This document shows, piece by piece, positions 53,659-62,841 of a DNA stretch of 64,000 nt. Each line of letters opens with the position of its first letter. Position 1 is the stretch's first letter. The stretch covers positions 1 to 64,000 of the forward strand of contig JAABRM010000038.1 of assembly GCA_011390955.1 (NCBI GenBank), written 5' to 3'. Source of the stretch: Oscillatoriales cyanobacterium. Lineage in GTDB: Bacteria > Cyanobacteriota > Cyanobacteriia > Cyanobacteriales > Laspinemataceae. Under the pieces are notes generated by a model, which did no database searches, was not told where the DNA came from, and saw nothing but the letters and a program-made list of their open reading frames with translations. Made by a program: the position numbers and the translations under genes.

Positions 53659-54027
53659 TCGATTTTACCCAAAATACAACCGCTTGGTTTGCCATATTTT
53701 TGGGTAAACAGCCATGAATTAATTATGCGCTCAAAAAATCATCGCCTGACTGATTCATCAAGGATTCAAATCCCCAGATCGTCAGGCTAAAAAAAATTGA
53801 AAATTATCGGTTATAATCCCGATAAAAATTTAATAAAAAGCCACTAAAAAGCCACATAGACATCTATAATAAACTTATGGCAAAATTCTAAAAACCCCTT
53901 ATCTTTAAGGGCGTTAGGTGGATCGTAACCGTCCTGTTTGCCACACTTGTCTAATGAATGGATTTTATCTATCTCCAAAGAAAAAAAGAAAAAATGATGC
54001 TTCTCCCGAGCGGTCAGAGGCAAAAAT

Positions 54028-54342
54028 TTGGCCGAAATCTCCCAGAGGTTTCGCGATCGCCAGGTTTTGAGTTTGTCTCGCTCGATGGTTGATGAACTTG
54101 AAGCGATCCCCCTCCGGGAGGCGCGAGCGCGATCGCTCATCATGGATGTGACCAAATATGCTATGTTAGCCAAGCATCTGCAAGTGAATGCAGGCAAACG
54201 CCCCAGCATCCCCTTGTTTACCTGGCAGCCAATCAGCCGCGATGCCTCGCAGCAGATCCAGAAACGGGAAATCGGCGCGATCGGGCTAACATCTGTCAGA
54301 ATTATGTCTAATTTTTTAGCCAACCTGAATGGCAGGGACTAA
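54028..54342 (+). CDS. Doubtful 104-residue frame
   Basis: A TTG-start frame encoding a basic, helical peptide (MAEISQRFRDRQ... ending FLANLNGRD). No known domain, no Shine-Dalgarno, and an antisense frame covers it. It could be a fragment of a lost gene. Listed because the region has no better candidate. Confidence 0.2.
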   Translation: MAEISQRFRDRQVLSLSRSMVDELEAIPLREARARSLIMDVTKYAMLAKHLQVNAGKRPSIPLFTWQPISRDASQQIQKREIGAIGLTSVRIMSNFLANLNGRD

Positions 54343-54463
54343 ATTTAACACATTAAATTTATCCGCCCTCGATTCGTGCGGCAACTTGACTACTGGGTTC
54401 ATGGCATCAAAGACTACCGAAAAACCTACCGAGATGTTTTTCACCGTAGACCTTGACCACAAA

Positions 54464-54527
54464 ACGATCTAATCTAAAAACGATCTAATCTAAAAACGAT
54501 CTAATCTAAAAACGATCTAATCTAAAA
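54464..54527. repeat. Four perfect 16-bp tandem units ACGATCTAATCTAAAA
   Basis: Four exact copies (64 bp) end 47 bp before the GTG start of the acetyltransferase gene. The unit contains CGATC and TAATCTAAAA. Confidence 0.95.
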
Positions 54528-54574
54528 AATGACCGTAAATTCTCTTCGCCTAATTTTTATTGAGTTTTAGAGTT

Positions 54575-55198
54575 GTGACTTCCAGTTTCAGCCCTACCAG
54601 ACCCGATCCAGAACCGTCGAACCGCGTCGCCGGTCCTGTTGCCTTTTTAGTTCGTGCTGTTGAATTCAAAGAACTGATCGACGTAGCCGATATTTTAACT
54701 GAAAGTTTTCACTCCCAAGAAGGAATAAACTTCTGGTTAAATCCCTTGTTTCGCTTGGGGATTTATGAAGATTTGCGGACACGAATGCGATCGCTTTCGC
54801 CCCATTACATCTGCCTAGTCGCGATCGCCTCCGACCCATCCAACCCTGCAATCAGCAATCCGGCGATCGTGGGCACCGTGGAAATGGGTCACAAAAGCCC
54901 TTCCCTCGGACCAAATCTGTCTTCTCAATGCTTATACTTATCCAACCTAGCCGTCTCTGCCAACTATCGGCGCCAAGGAGTCGCCGCCAAATTACTGCAT
55001 CGTTGTGAGGAAATTGCCCTAGAGTGGGGGTTTAATGAGCTTTATTTAACCTGCCTAGAAAATAACCAACCAGCCAAACAGCTTTATTTTCATCATGGGT
55101 ATCGTTTACAGTACATCGAACCCTACTGGATGTCTTGGTTATTTTGGCGACCTCGGCGGATGCTGTTACACAAACACCTGAAAACTACTGTCGTCTAA
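54575..55198 (+). CDS. GNAT-family N-acetyltransferase
   Basis: A protein of about 207 residues with a GNAT fold. The acetyl-CoA loop YRRQGVAAKLLHRCEEIA and the LYLSNLAVSANYRRQG strand are visible, followed by LYLTCLENNQPAKQLYFHHGYRLQ, typical of ribosomal-protein/small-molecule acetyltransferases (RimI-like). The N-terminal 25 residues are Ser/Pro-rich. The end (MSWLFWRPRRMLLHKHL) is hydrophobic and basic and could contact a membrane or nucleic acid. Starts: GTG 54575 is chosen; TTG 54560 is open as well; no strong Shine-Dalgarno. Four 16-bp repeats lie just upstream. Substrate unknown. Confidence 0.85.
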   Translation: MTSSFSPTRPDPEPSNRVAGPVAFLVRAVEFKELIDVADILTESFHSQEGINFWLNPLFRLGIYEDLRTRMRSLSPHYICLVAIASDPSNPAISNPAIVGTVEMGHKSPSLGPNLSSQCLYLSNLAVSANYRRQGVAAKLLHRCEEIALEWGFNELYLTCLENNQPAKQLYFHHGYRLQYIEPYWMSWLFWRPRRMLLHKHLKTTVV

Positions 55199-55228
55199 CC
55201 GATTACTTCTCAGGAGAACAGAAATAGC

Positions 55229-55309
55229 ATGAACAAACGAAGAGATGAAAATTTGCGTTTGATGGGTGGGAATGCTAACAATCTATATGTATTAGTCCGA
55301 GATAATTAA
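55229..55309 (+). CDS. Possible 26-residue leader peptide
   Basis: ATG with AGGAGA 11 bases upstream. It encodes MNKRRDENLRLMGGNANNLY and six more residues, and stops 6 bp before the GTG of the hydrolase gene. Short distance and Shine-Dalgarno make a translated leader possible; no similarity known. Confidence 0.3.
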   Translation: MNKRRDENLRLMGGNANNLYVLVRDN

Positions 55310-55315
55310 AGAAAA

Positions 55316-56320
55316 GTGGCTATCAAAGCAAAAAACTTTAATATGACTATCAGAGCTTTTTTTCGCGCCGCTAAAGTAGAAAGCGCCCAAGCGCCCTACG
55401 ATACTATTCATCTAAAAGTTTTCTATCCAGCAAAAATGTCCGGGGGCGATCGAGAACAAAATATGGGCATCGTTGCCCCTGACTCCAAACAAGCACCGTT
55501 TCCCGTGGTAATTTTTTTCAACGGCGTTAACTGCCATTCAGAAATGTATCAATGGTTAGCAGTAAAACTGGCTGAACGCGGACTGGTGGTGGTGACATTT
55601 TCTTGGGTATCAGAAAATATCCCTGGGATGATTTCTATTTCTCCGGGAGTGGATCTGGCCATGTTGAGTCCCGATCGCTACGGGACAGGTCCGACCGCTT
55701 CTGCTTTGCCCACATTACTTGCAGAGTTGGAAAACTTACAATCTCAAAGCATTTTGGCAGGAATGCTCGATTTGGAAAAAATTATTTTAGGTGGCCATTC
55801 TGCTGGGGGTCGAGTGGCCATTGAAAGTGCGGATCCGCGCTTTTTTCCCCAAGTAGTGGCAGCGTTTGCTTACGGTGGCCACACCGCAGCCGGTACGATG
55901 ATGGGATATGAACCAGGTACTATTTTACCCTTGCCAGACTCGTTACCATTGCTGTTAATCGGGGGCACTTGTGATGGGGTGATTGCCAATAGTAGCGATC
56001 TCTATGGGTTAGTTTGGGATACCCCGACGACGCCAATATCCCGGACTTTTCAAGCAGGAATTGCCGGAGGGCGAAATGATAGCTATTTGCTACTAATCGA
56101 AGGAGCCAATCATTTTTCTATGGCTGACCCCTTCGATCCTACAACCGGCAGGCCATTTCTTGATTTACCCGCCACTCAACCACCAGAGCAAATCCGAGAT
56201 TTAATTGCTGAAACTGTGGGTTTATTTATTGATACTCATGTTCGTCAGCAACCAGGTGTCTCCCCTGTACTCAAAATAGATCCGGTCAACCCTCTCATTG
56301 CTGCCTTTGAACAAAAATAA
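55316..56320 (+). CDS. Alpha/beta hydrolase (chlorophyllase / dienelactone-hydrolase-like)
   Basis: A 334-residue alpha/beta hydrolase. The nucleophile elbow is GHSAGG, preceded by MLDLEKIILGG. An oxyanion-hole region VVIFFNGVNCHSEMYQWLAVKLAERGLVVVTFSW opens the fold. The acid is probably in LLLIGGTCDGVIANSS. The catalytic His is in IEGANHFSMADPFD. Related to chlorophyllase-type and plant-like esterases found in cyanobacteria. No signal peptide. The start is GTG 55316; an ATG at 55343 (MTIRAFF) is the alternative. Substrate not deducible. Confidence 0.85.
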   Translation: MAIKAKNFNMTIRAFFRAAKVESAQAPYDTIHLKVFYPAKMSGGDREQNMGIVAPDSKQAPFPVVIFFNGVNCHSEMYQWLAVKLAERGLVVVTFSWVSENIPGMISISPGVDLAMLSPDRYGTGPTASALPTLLAELENLQSQSILAGMLDLEKIILGGHSAGGRVAIESADPRFFPQVVAAFAYGGHTAAGTMMGYEPGTILPLPDSLPLLLIGGTCDGVIANSSDLYGLVWDTPTTPISRTFQAGIAGGRNDSYLLLIEGANHFSMADPFDPTTGRPFLDLPATQPPEQIRDLIAETVGLFIDTHVRQQPGVSPVLKIDPVNPLIAAFEQK

Positions 56321-56325
56321 TGTCC

Positions 56326-56544
56326 TCAACCAGTTTGTAAATATGCTGGCAATTTTTCTAACCAGAAATGACTTTTTTGGGCAGGTTCATCAAAAATCAA
56401 CTTACCAATCTGTAACACATTGCCGGTTGCTGCTAATGGGATTAATGCGATCGCTAACCATTCATCCCTCGGTGCATCAGTCCTAGCCCTGCCAAATATT
56501 CCCAATTCTAAGCAATTCCGAGGTTTTTGACTGTCCCTTAACAA
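56326..56544 (-). CDS. Possible 72-residue small protein
   Basis: A minus-strand frame convergent with the hydrolase gene, 5 bp apart, in otherwise gene-free DNA. It reads LRDSQKPRNCLELGIFGRAR...EWLAIALIPLAATGNVLQIGKLIFDEPAQK and ends LPAYLQTG. A TTG at 56544 is the only start in range. The composition looks protein-like, with a moderately hydrophobic centre, but no family is recognised. Confidence 0.35.
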   Translation of the reverse strand: MLRDSQKPRNCLELGIFGRARTDAPRDEWLAIALIPLAATGNVLQIGKLIFDEPAQKSHFWLEKLPAYLQTG

Positions 56545-56583
56545 ATTTTTACAACAAAAATCCCCAAATCAGGCCAAAAAAGT

Positions 56584-56613
56584 TTGACATTTTGCTCGAA
56601 CTTAAATAATAAT
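56584..56613 (+). promoter_or_regulatory. Probable promoter of purA
   Basis: A perfect -35 TTGACA (56584-56589) followed 17 bp later by TAATAAT (56607-56613), about 35 bp before the purA start codon. Confidence 0.5.
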
Positions 56614-56634
56614 AGAAGATTGTGTAAACTCTAG

Positions 56635-57987
<1,353 letters not shown>

Positions 57988-58287
57988 TTTCAGGAAACCG
58001 GGTTTCTATGTAGAGTCCGGTGGGATGGCAGGCATTTCGTCAGAGTTACCCGGTTTCTAAAACCAAGGGCAGATGAATTTGCCTAGAATCAGCCAAAAAA
58101 ATTCAAGGAAAAAATGCTAAGATTGTGTGTTTGTCAATCTCTATGACCGGCGATCGCCATTTTGCCCGATCTGCCAGAGATATCTCACCAGCCATCAGGC
58201 TGAAACGGATCGCGGCGATCGCTCCAGAGAATTGGCGCTGAAATCTTAGACAAAGTTAATCACGACAACCTACAACAAACGATTAAA
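57988..58287. other. 300-bp purA-rplY spacer
   Basis: Contains a paired AGAAACCSGGTTTCT-type element (57992-58059) and a 32-codon ATG frame at about 58143-58241 (MTGDRHFARSARD...) that could be an rplY leader but has no support. Nothing else recognised. Confidence 0.45.
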
Positions 58288-58884
58288 ATGGAACTTACAC
58301 TTGAATGTCATCAACGCCCTGAAGGCAGCAAACCCAGAGCCCTGCGTCGTGATGGATTAATTCCCGCCGCCCTCTACGGTCACAACGGGGCTGAATCGAT
58401 TTCCCTCACCGTTAATGCTAAAGAAGTCGAACTGTTGCTCAACAGTGCGTCAGTCAACAACACTTTGGTTAATGTAACCATTCCTGAACTCTCCTGGAAT
58501 GGTAAAACTCTACTGCGGGAAGTTCAGAGTCATCCTTGCAAACCCTTAATCTACCACCTCAGCTTTTTTGCCATTTCCGCACAAGACAGCGTGGAAGTAA
58601 CCATTCCCCTGGTATTTGTCGGTGAATCCCCTGGGGTTAAGTTTAGTGGTGGTTTATTAGACCCAGTGCTGACCGAACTAGAAGTCAAATGCGCCCCCGA
58701 CAGCATCCCGGAAAAAATTGAAGTGGACATTTCTAGTATGCAAGTGGGCAGTGCCCTGCATATCAGAGAACTGGTTCTGCCTGCCGGTGTCGTTCCAGTC
58801 ATTACCGATGGAAGTCAATTGGTGGTGAGTGTCTTAGGCTATCAAGGTGGAGATGACGGAGAGAGTGAACCCAATCAGGCTTAA
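58288..58884 (+). CDS. rplY: 50S ribosomal protein L25/general stress protein Ctc
   Basis: A 198-residue two-domain bL25 of the long (CTC/TL5) type. The N-terminal 5S-rRNA-binding domain (about 1-90) has [24 protein letters not shown] and [22 protein letters not shown]. The C-terminal beta domain (about 95-185) includes [17 protein letters not shown] and [19 protein letters not shown] short acidic tail ends the protein. It binds 5S rRNA in the large subunit central protuberance. ATG 58288. A strong terminator follows 70 bp downstream. Confidence 0.96.
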   Translation: MELTLECHQRPEGSKPRALRRDGLIPAALYGHNGAESISLTVNAKEVELLLNSASVNNTLVNVTIPELSWNGKTLLREVQSHPCKPLIYHLSFFAISAQDSVEVTIPLVFVGESPGVKFSGGLLDPVLTELEVKCAPDSIPEKIEVDISSMQVGSALHIRELVLPAGVVPVITDGSQLVVSVLGYQGGDDGESEPNQA

Positions 58885-59186
58885 TCAAATAGTTGAAAGA
58901 CTAAAAGCCTGAGAAAATTAATCATCACCGTCTTTAAACTAACCAGACTTTAAACTAACCAGGGGGATATCCCTGGTTTTTTTGTCACGATCGTCTGACA
59001 GATTTAGATGCCATAACCTAAGATTAACAGGACGATAGCAGCTAATCTATATGTAGGGTGGGCATTGCCCACCATGCAATATATATAGTGATTAAATCCT
59101 AGATTTGCGTAAGTCCTAATTAATTAGGATGAGAAAACTCATCAAAAATCAAAAACACAAGCGAGAAACAAAGGAAAAGAAAAAAT
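58885..59186. other. 302-bp intergenic region after rplY
   Basis: Holds the rplY terminator (58957-58984), a GTAGGGTGGGCATTGCCCACCAT palindrome (59053-59075) and an AT-rich leader with AAGGAAAAG before the kinase-fusion start. No gene. Confidence 0.6.
58957..58984 (+). terminator. rplY: Intrinsic terminator of rplY
   Basis: AACCAGGG-ggatat-CCCTGGTT with an eight-base-pair stem, followed by TTTTTTG. A near-identical AACCAGACTTTAAACT precedes it. Confidence 0.9.
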
Positions 59187-60725
59187 ATGACTGATCCCAA
59201 TCTTCCCCCGATTATTCAACAAATGTTGCAGCCAGAGTTCTATCCCCATCCGGTGCCAGAACCAGTGCAACTAATCCAAACCCATGTTTCCTTTGTGCTG
59301 TTGACTGGGGCTTATGCCTACAAACTAAAAAAAACCGTCAACTTTGGCTTTTTGGATTTCTCCACCTTGGCAAAACGCCAGCATTTTTGTGGGGAAGAAT
59401 TGCGGATGAACCGACGCAGTGCGCCAGATATCTATCTAGAGGTATTGCCCATTACCCAAACCGGGGATAAGTATCAACTAGGGGGTGATGGCGAACCTGT
59501 GGAATATACCTTAAAAATGCGCCAGTTTCCCCAAGATGCTCTGCTGATTAACCTGTTTGAAGCCGGAAAACTCAATCAAGCGGAAATGCAAGAGTTGGGC
59601 AAAGTCGTGGCTGATTTCCACCGCCAAACCGCTACCAATGATTACATTCTCAAATTTGGGGAAGTAGCGCAAATTCGTCAGGCTTTTGATGAAAATTATG
59701 CCCAAAGTGAGAAATATATTGGCGGCCCACAAACTCAGGCACAGTTTGACCAAACTAAAGCCTATACCGATAGCTTTTTTGGCGAAAAAGCCGCCCTATT
59801 TCAAGAGCGGATTGCCCAGGAGAAAATCCGGGAATGTCACGGAGATTTACACCTGAAAAATATTGCCCTTATTGATGAAAAAAACGTCCTGTTTGACTGT
59901 ATTGAATTTAACGAGCCATTCCGCTTTGTCGATACCATGTATGATGTGGCTTTTGCGGTGATGGACATTGAAGCCCGAGGACGGAAAGACTTAGCCAATG
60001 TGTTTTTAAACACCTATATTGAGCAAACCGCTGATTGGGCTGGATTGCAATTATTGCCTTTATATTTAAGTCGCCAAGCTTATGTCCGCGCTAAGGTGAC
60101 TTCTTTCTTGTTAGATGACCCAGGGGTTCCCCCTGACCAAAAAGCTCAGGCAGAAAAAGCTGCGGCAGAGTATTATAAGTTGGCTTGGGAATATACTCAG
60201 CCCGGTGAAGGTCGGTTATTTTTAATGTCTGGAGTATCCGGGTCTGGAAAATCAACTACGGCTCGCATTTTAGCGGAAAAAATTGGGGCGATTCACTTAC
60301 GTTCTGATGCGGTGCGTAAACATTTGGCAGGTATTGGTTTAAATGAACGGGGCAGTAATGACATTTATAGCCCGGAAATGACCCAGAAAACTTATGGCCG
60401 CTTGTTAGAATTGGGCATTATGCTGGCGAAATCTGGGTTTCCAGTGATTTTAGATGCCAAGTACGATCGCATCCATTTACGTTCAGAGGCGATCGCTGCC
60501 GCAACAACTCATGGCTTTCCCATCACCATTCTGCATTGCACCGCACCAGAAGCGGTGTTGCGTCAATGGCTGAGTCAACGCAGTGGGGATATTTCTGACG
60601 CCACCGCTGATTTACTCGCCAGTCAACTAGCGGCCACCGAAGCCTTTACCGAGGCAGAACATTCCTTGGTAAAAACCATCGATACCACCCAAGATGTGGC
60701 GGCACAACTGTCAACAATTGGCTAA
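59187..60725 (+). CDS. Bifunctional aminoglycoside-phosphotransferase-like / P-loop kinase fusion
   Basis: A 512-residue fusion. The N-terminal half (about 1-330) is an APH-like kinase fold: THVSFVLLTGAYAYKLKKTVNFGFLDFSTLAKR (ATP-binding Lys) and the catalytic CHGDLHLKNI with FDCIEFN. The C-terminal half (about 345-512) is a gluconate-kinase-like P-loop domain with Walker A GVSGSGKSTTAR, an Asp-Arg block HLRSDAVRKHL and the Walker B-like VILDAKYDR. Such two-domain proteins are widespread and uncharacterised; antibiotic phosphorylation is not implied. ATG 59187 with AAGGAAAAGAAAAAAT upstream. Convergent with the pentapeptide gene. Confidence 0.9.
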   Translation: MTDPNLPPIIQQMLQPEFYPHPVPEPVQLIQTHVSFVLLTGAYAYKLKKTVNFGFLDFSTLAKRQHFCGEELRMNRRSAPDIYLEVLPITQTGDKYQLGGDGEPVEYTLKMRQFPQDALLINLFEAGKLNQAEMQELGKVVADFHRQTATNDYILKFGEVAQIRQAFDENYAQSEKYIGGPQTQAQFDQTKAYTDSFFGEKAALFQERIAQEKIRECHGDLHLKNIALIDEKNVLFDCIEFNEPFRFVDTMYDVAFAVMDIEARGRKDLANVFLNTYIEQTADWAGLQLLPLYLSRQAYVRAKVTSFLLDDPGVPPDQKAQAEKAAAEYYKLAWEYTQPGEGRLFLMSGVSGSGKSTTARILAEKIGAIHLRSDAVRKHLAGIGLNERGSNDIYSPEMTQKTYGRLLELGIMLAKSGFPVILDAKYDRIHLRSEAIAAATTHGFPITILHCTAPEAVLRQWLSQRSGDISDATADLLASQLAATEAFTEAEHSLVKTIDTTQDVAAQLSTIG

Positions 60726-60727
60726 AA

Positions 60728-60810
60728 AATTGATAATTGATAATTGATAATTGATAATTTTTTATCTATAATTGTCAATTGTCAATTGTCAATTGTCAAT
60801 TATAGATGAG
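60728..60810. repeat. AATTGATA and AATTGTC arrays between convergent genes
   Basis: About four TTGATAA units (60728-60758), a TTTTTTATCTATAATTG segment, then four AATTGTC heptamers (60770-60797) and CAATTATAGAT. ATCTATAATTG and CAATTATAGAT are complementary, giving a long hairpin that could terminate transcription from both sides. Confidence 0.9.
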
Positions 60811-60811
60811 T

Positions 60812-61741
60812 TTAAACCACGGCAACTTTAGACATTTCTGGCTGAGAATCAATCAGGCATTCCAACTCTTCATTCAACTCTTGATTGTTACTGGTTAAGC
60901 AGAAATAGCGTTTCGTCTTTTCTGGCAAAATTGTATCCGTAAAATTAGCCTCGGATATATTTGCCCCAATTAAAGTGGCATTGGTCAGATCCGCGCATTT
61001 AAAATCCGTTCGCCGTAAACAAGTCCAATTGAGATTAGCACGATCCAGGCAGGTGAGAACTAATTTGGCTTCGGTCAGATCCGCCCCAGACAAATTCGCT
61101 CCTCGGAGTTGAGCTTGAGTGAGATCCGCTGCGATCAAGTTTGCCCCCTCCAATTTAATCCCATTCATTTTTGCCCCTTTGAGATTAACGGCAATTAAAG
61201 TGGATCCGGTCAGATCCACTCCATTTAAATAAGCTTCTTCTAGGTTAATCCCATGAAAAACGGCGCCATATAACATGGCACCACTGAGTCTGGCAAACGC
61301 CAGATTTGCCCAGCTAAAATTTGCGCCACTGAGGTTAGCCCCGCGCAAGTTAATCCATTCCAAATTGGCACAACCAAAGTTGGCACTACGCAGATTTGCT
61401 TGGAAGAAATTCGCCCCCACCATATTCGTACCAGTCAAGTTGGCTCTAGGGAGCTTGGCTTTGGCAAATGAGGCGCCGGTCATGGTGGCTTTGGCTAAAT
61501 TAGCATCTGGGAGCTTGCTTTTGTCGATCTTGACGAAATTCAGATTCGCCCAGTATAAGTTGGCTTGACTCAAGTTCGCTCCGGTGAGATGGGCCCGACT
61601 CAAGTTGGTGCCTCTCAGGTTGGCGCCGGTCAAGATAATGCCCGGTAGATGACAGCGACTGAGGTCTACTCCACTGAGGTCCGCCCCGGTGAAATCTCTC
61701 TGACCGCTGGCGTACAATTCCAGAATTTCATTGCGTTCCAT
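60812..61741 (-). CDS. Pentapeptide-repeat protein
   Basis: A protein of about 309 residues. From about residue 17 it is an almost unbroken run of roughly 50 A(D/N)LXX pentapeptides (GADLSGVDLSRCHLPGIILT...), forming a right-handed quadrilateral beta-helix. It ends with a non-repeat tail (CLTSNNQELNEELECLIDSQPEMSKVAVV). ATG 61741 (MERNEILELYASGQRDFTG), with AGGGAAG nine bases upstream, is chosen; the frame is open 23 codons further. MERNEIL...RDF is a frequent start of cyanobacterial members. No enzyme domain, signal or membrane segment; cytoplasmic or thylakoid-lumen roles cannot be told apart. The partner is unknown. Confidence 0.92.
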   Translation of the reverse strand: MERNEILELYASGQRDFTGADLSGVDLSRCHLPGIILTGANLRGTNLSRAHLTGANLSQANLYWANLNFVKIDKSKLPDANLAKATMTGASFAKAKLPRANLTGTNMVGANFFQANLRSANFGCANLEWINLRGANLSGANFSWANLAFARLSGAMLYGAVFHGINLEEAYLNGVDLTGSTLIAVNLKGAKMNGIKLEGANLIAADLTQAQLRGANLSGADLTEAKLVLTCLDRANLNWTCLRRTDFKCADLTNATLIGANISEANFTDTILPEKTKRYFCLTSNNQELNEELECLIDSQPEMSKVAVV

Positions 61742-62058
61742 GTAATTACTTCCCTGTATATGCGATCGCCTTGAGAATGGATCGTCTAAGACGATCGCCC
61801 ATACGGACATCTCAGACTGGGAAACCGCTTCTTACCACAAATTAACCTAAAAAAAGATAAATTACATAAAATTTTAATAATTTTTCGTCAAGTTGTCAAA
61901 TTATAACATTAAATGACAATCTAAATTACATGACTTCCTGGGGATCGGCCTGGAGATCGCCAGGGAATCTCTTAACCCATGAACCATGCTTGAGCATAGG
62001 TGCTTAATATGGTTTAGCTTAATCTATCATTTAATCTATCATTAAAGAGAATTTGTAT
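61742..62058. other. 317-bp divergent intergenic region
   Basis: Contains a HIP1-type site (ATGCGATCGCC) and AT-rich DNA with TAAATTACATAAAATTTTAATAATTTTT, a likely promoter area. A partial TTAATCTATCATTTAATCTATCATTAA direct repeat (12 bp, about 62019-62042) lies just before the membrane-protein gene. No gene seen. Confidence 0.5.
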
Positions 62059-62763
62059 ATGTTGAGTAAAATTGGCTTTGGACTATTATGGCTGGGATTT
62101 GTCACATATGCCTTTATTTTCGCCCCGCCAGACCAACCGGACACGATCGCCCTAATTACCAATCTCTCCACCGGCAACTGGGAAAACATTAATCCCCTGA
62201 TTATTTCTCTATTTAATTTGATGGGGATTTGGCCGATGGTTTATACTTGCATGATTTTAATTGATGGCCGGGGGCAAAAAATCCCCGCTTGGCCATTTGT
62301 CTTGGGGTCTTGGGCTTTGGGAGCGTTTGCTTTGTTGCCTTATTTTGCCTTGCGTCAACCCAATCCTCGGTTTTCCGGGCAAAAAAATCTCTTGCTCAAC
62401 ATCCTGGATGCTCGCTTAACCGGGGTACTGTTAACCCTCGGTGCCATTGTTTTATGCGCGTCGGGTTTAATCAATGGCAATTGGCCAGATTTTATCCAGC
62501 AATGGCAAAATTCTCGGTTTATTCATGTAATGAGCTTAGATTTCTGCGTCTTAAGTCTGATTTTTCCCGCATTACTGGGAGACGATCTTGCCCGTCGCGG
62601 CATTAACAATCCAGTAATTTTTTGGCTCGTGGCCTTAATTCCCTTACTTGGCCCCGTGGTTTATTTAGCCTGTCGTCCACCCCTGCAAATTGCCAATGCT
62701 GAGGCGATCTCCGAACCAGAATTCGCCTCGCCAATCACACCACAATCACCCCCCTTAAATTAA
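62059..62763 (+). CDS. Conserved multi-pass membrane protein, unknown function
   Basis: A protein of about 234 residues with five or six membrane segments (IGFGLLWLGFVTYAFIFAPP, IISLFNLMGIWPMVYTCMIL, WPFVLGSWALGAFALLPYFAL, LTGVLLTLGAIVLCASGLI, FWLVALIPLLGPVVYLACRP). Similar proteins occur in cyanobacteria and chloroplasts, but I cannot name a function. ATG 62059 (MLSKIGFG) with AAAGAGAA upstream is chosen; a TTG two codons earlier keeps the frame. The C-terminal tail is Pro/Glu-rich and probably cytoplasmic or stromal. Confidence 0.8.
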   Translation: MLSKIGFGLLWLGFVTYAFIFAPPDQPDTIALITNLSTGNWENINPLIISLFNLMGIWPMVYTCMILIDGRGQKIPAWPFVLGSWALGAFALLPYFALRQPNPRFSGQKNLLLNILDARLTGVLLTLGAIVLCASGLINGNWPDFIQQWQNSRFIHVMSLDFCVLSLIFPALLGDDLARRGINNPVIFWLVALIPLLGPVVYLACRPPLQIANAEAISEPEFASPITPQSPPLN

Positions 62764-62841
62764 GTCGCTTTCTGGGGTAATTAAATGCTTTGTCGCCCGT
62801 TTTTTTCCTGAACACGGGGCGGCAAAGCATTAAGAAATTAA

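Larger units (their letters stand above)
53659..54559. other. Roughly 0.9-kb region without a convincing gene
   Basis: Contains an inverted repeat GCCTGAC (53744-53750)/GTCAGGC (53781-53787), a CCTTATCTTTAAGG palindrome (about 53898), a weak plus-strand frame at 54028-54342 (TTG start), a competing antisense frame, HIP1 sites, and the 16-bp array at 54464-54527. The frames overlap and neither has a recognisable domain, so it may be decayed DNA. Confidence 0.5.

Noticed and set aside
53744-53787. tRNA-like segment (TTCAAATCC and a 7-bp end stem)
   Set aside because: No D-arm or anticodon stem of proper length; only an inverted repeat of 44 bases.
53844-54323. 159-residue minus-strand frame
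   Set aside because: Odd composition (Cys, Phe and Lys runs), no domain, overlaps a plus-strand frame and a repeat-like end.
59187-60725. Antibiotic-resistance gene
   Set aside because: The APH-like half belongs to a widespread two-domain family fused to a P-loop kinase; resistance cannot be claimed from the fold.
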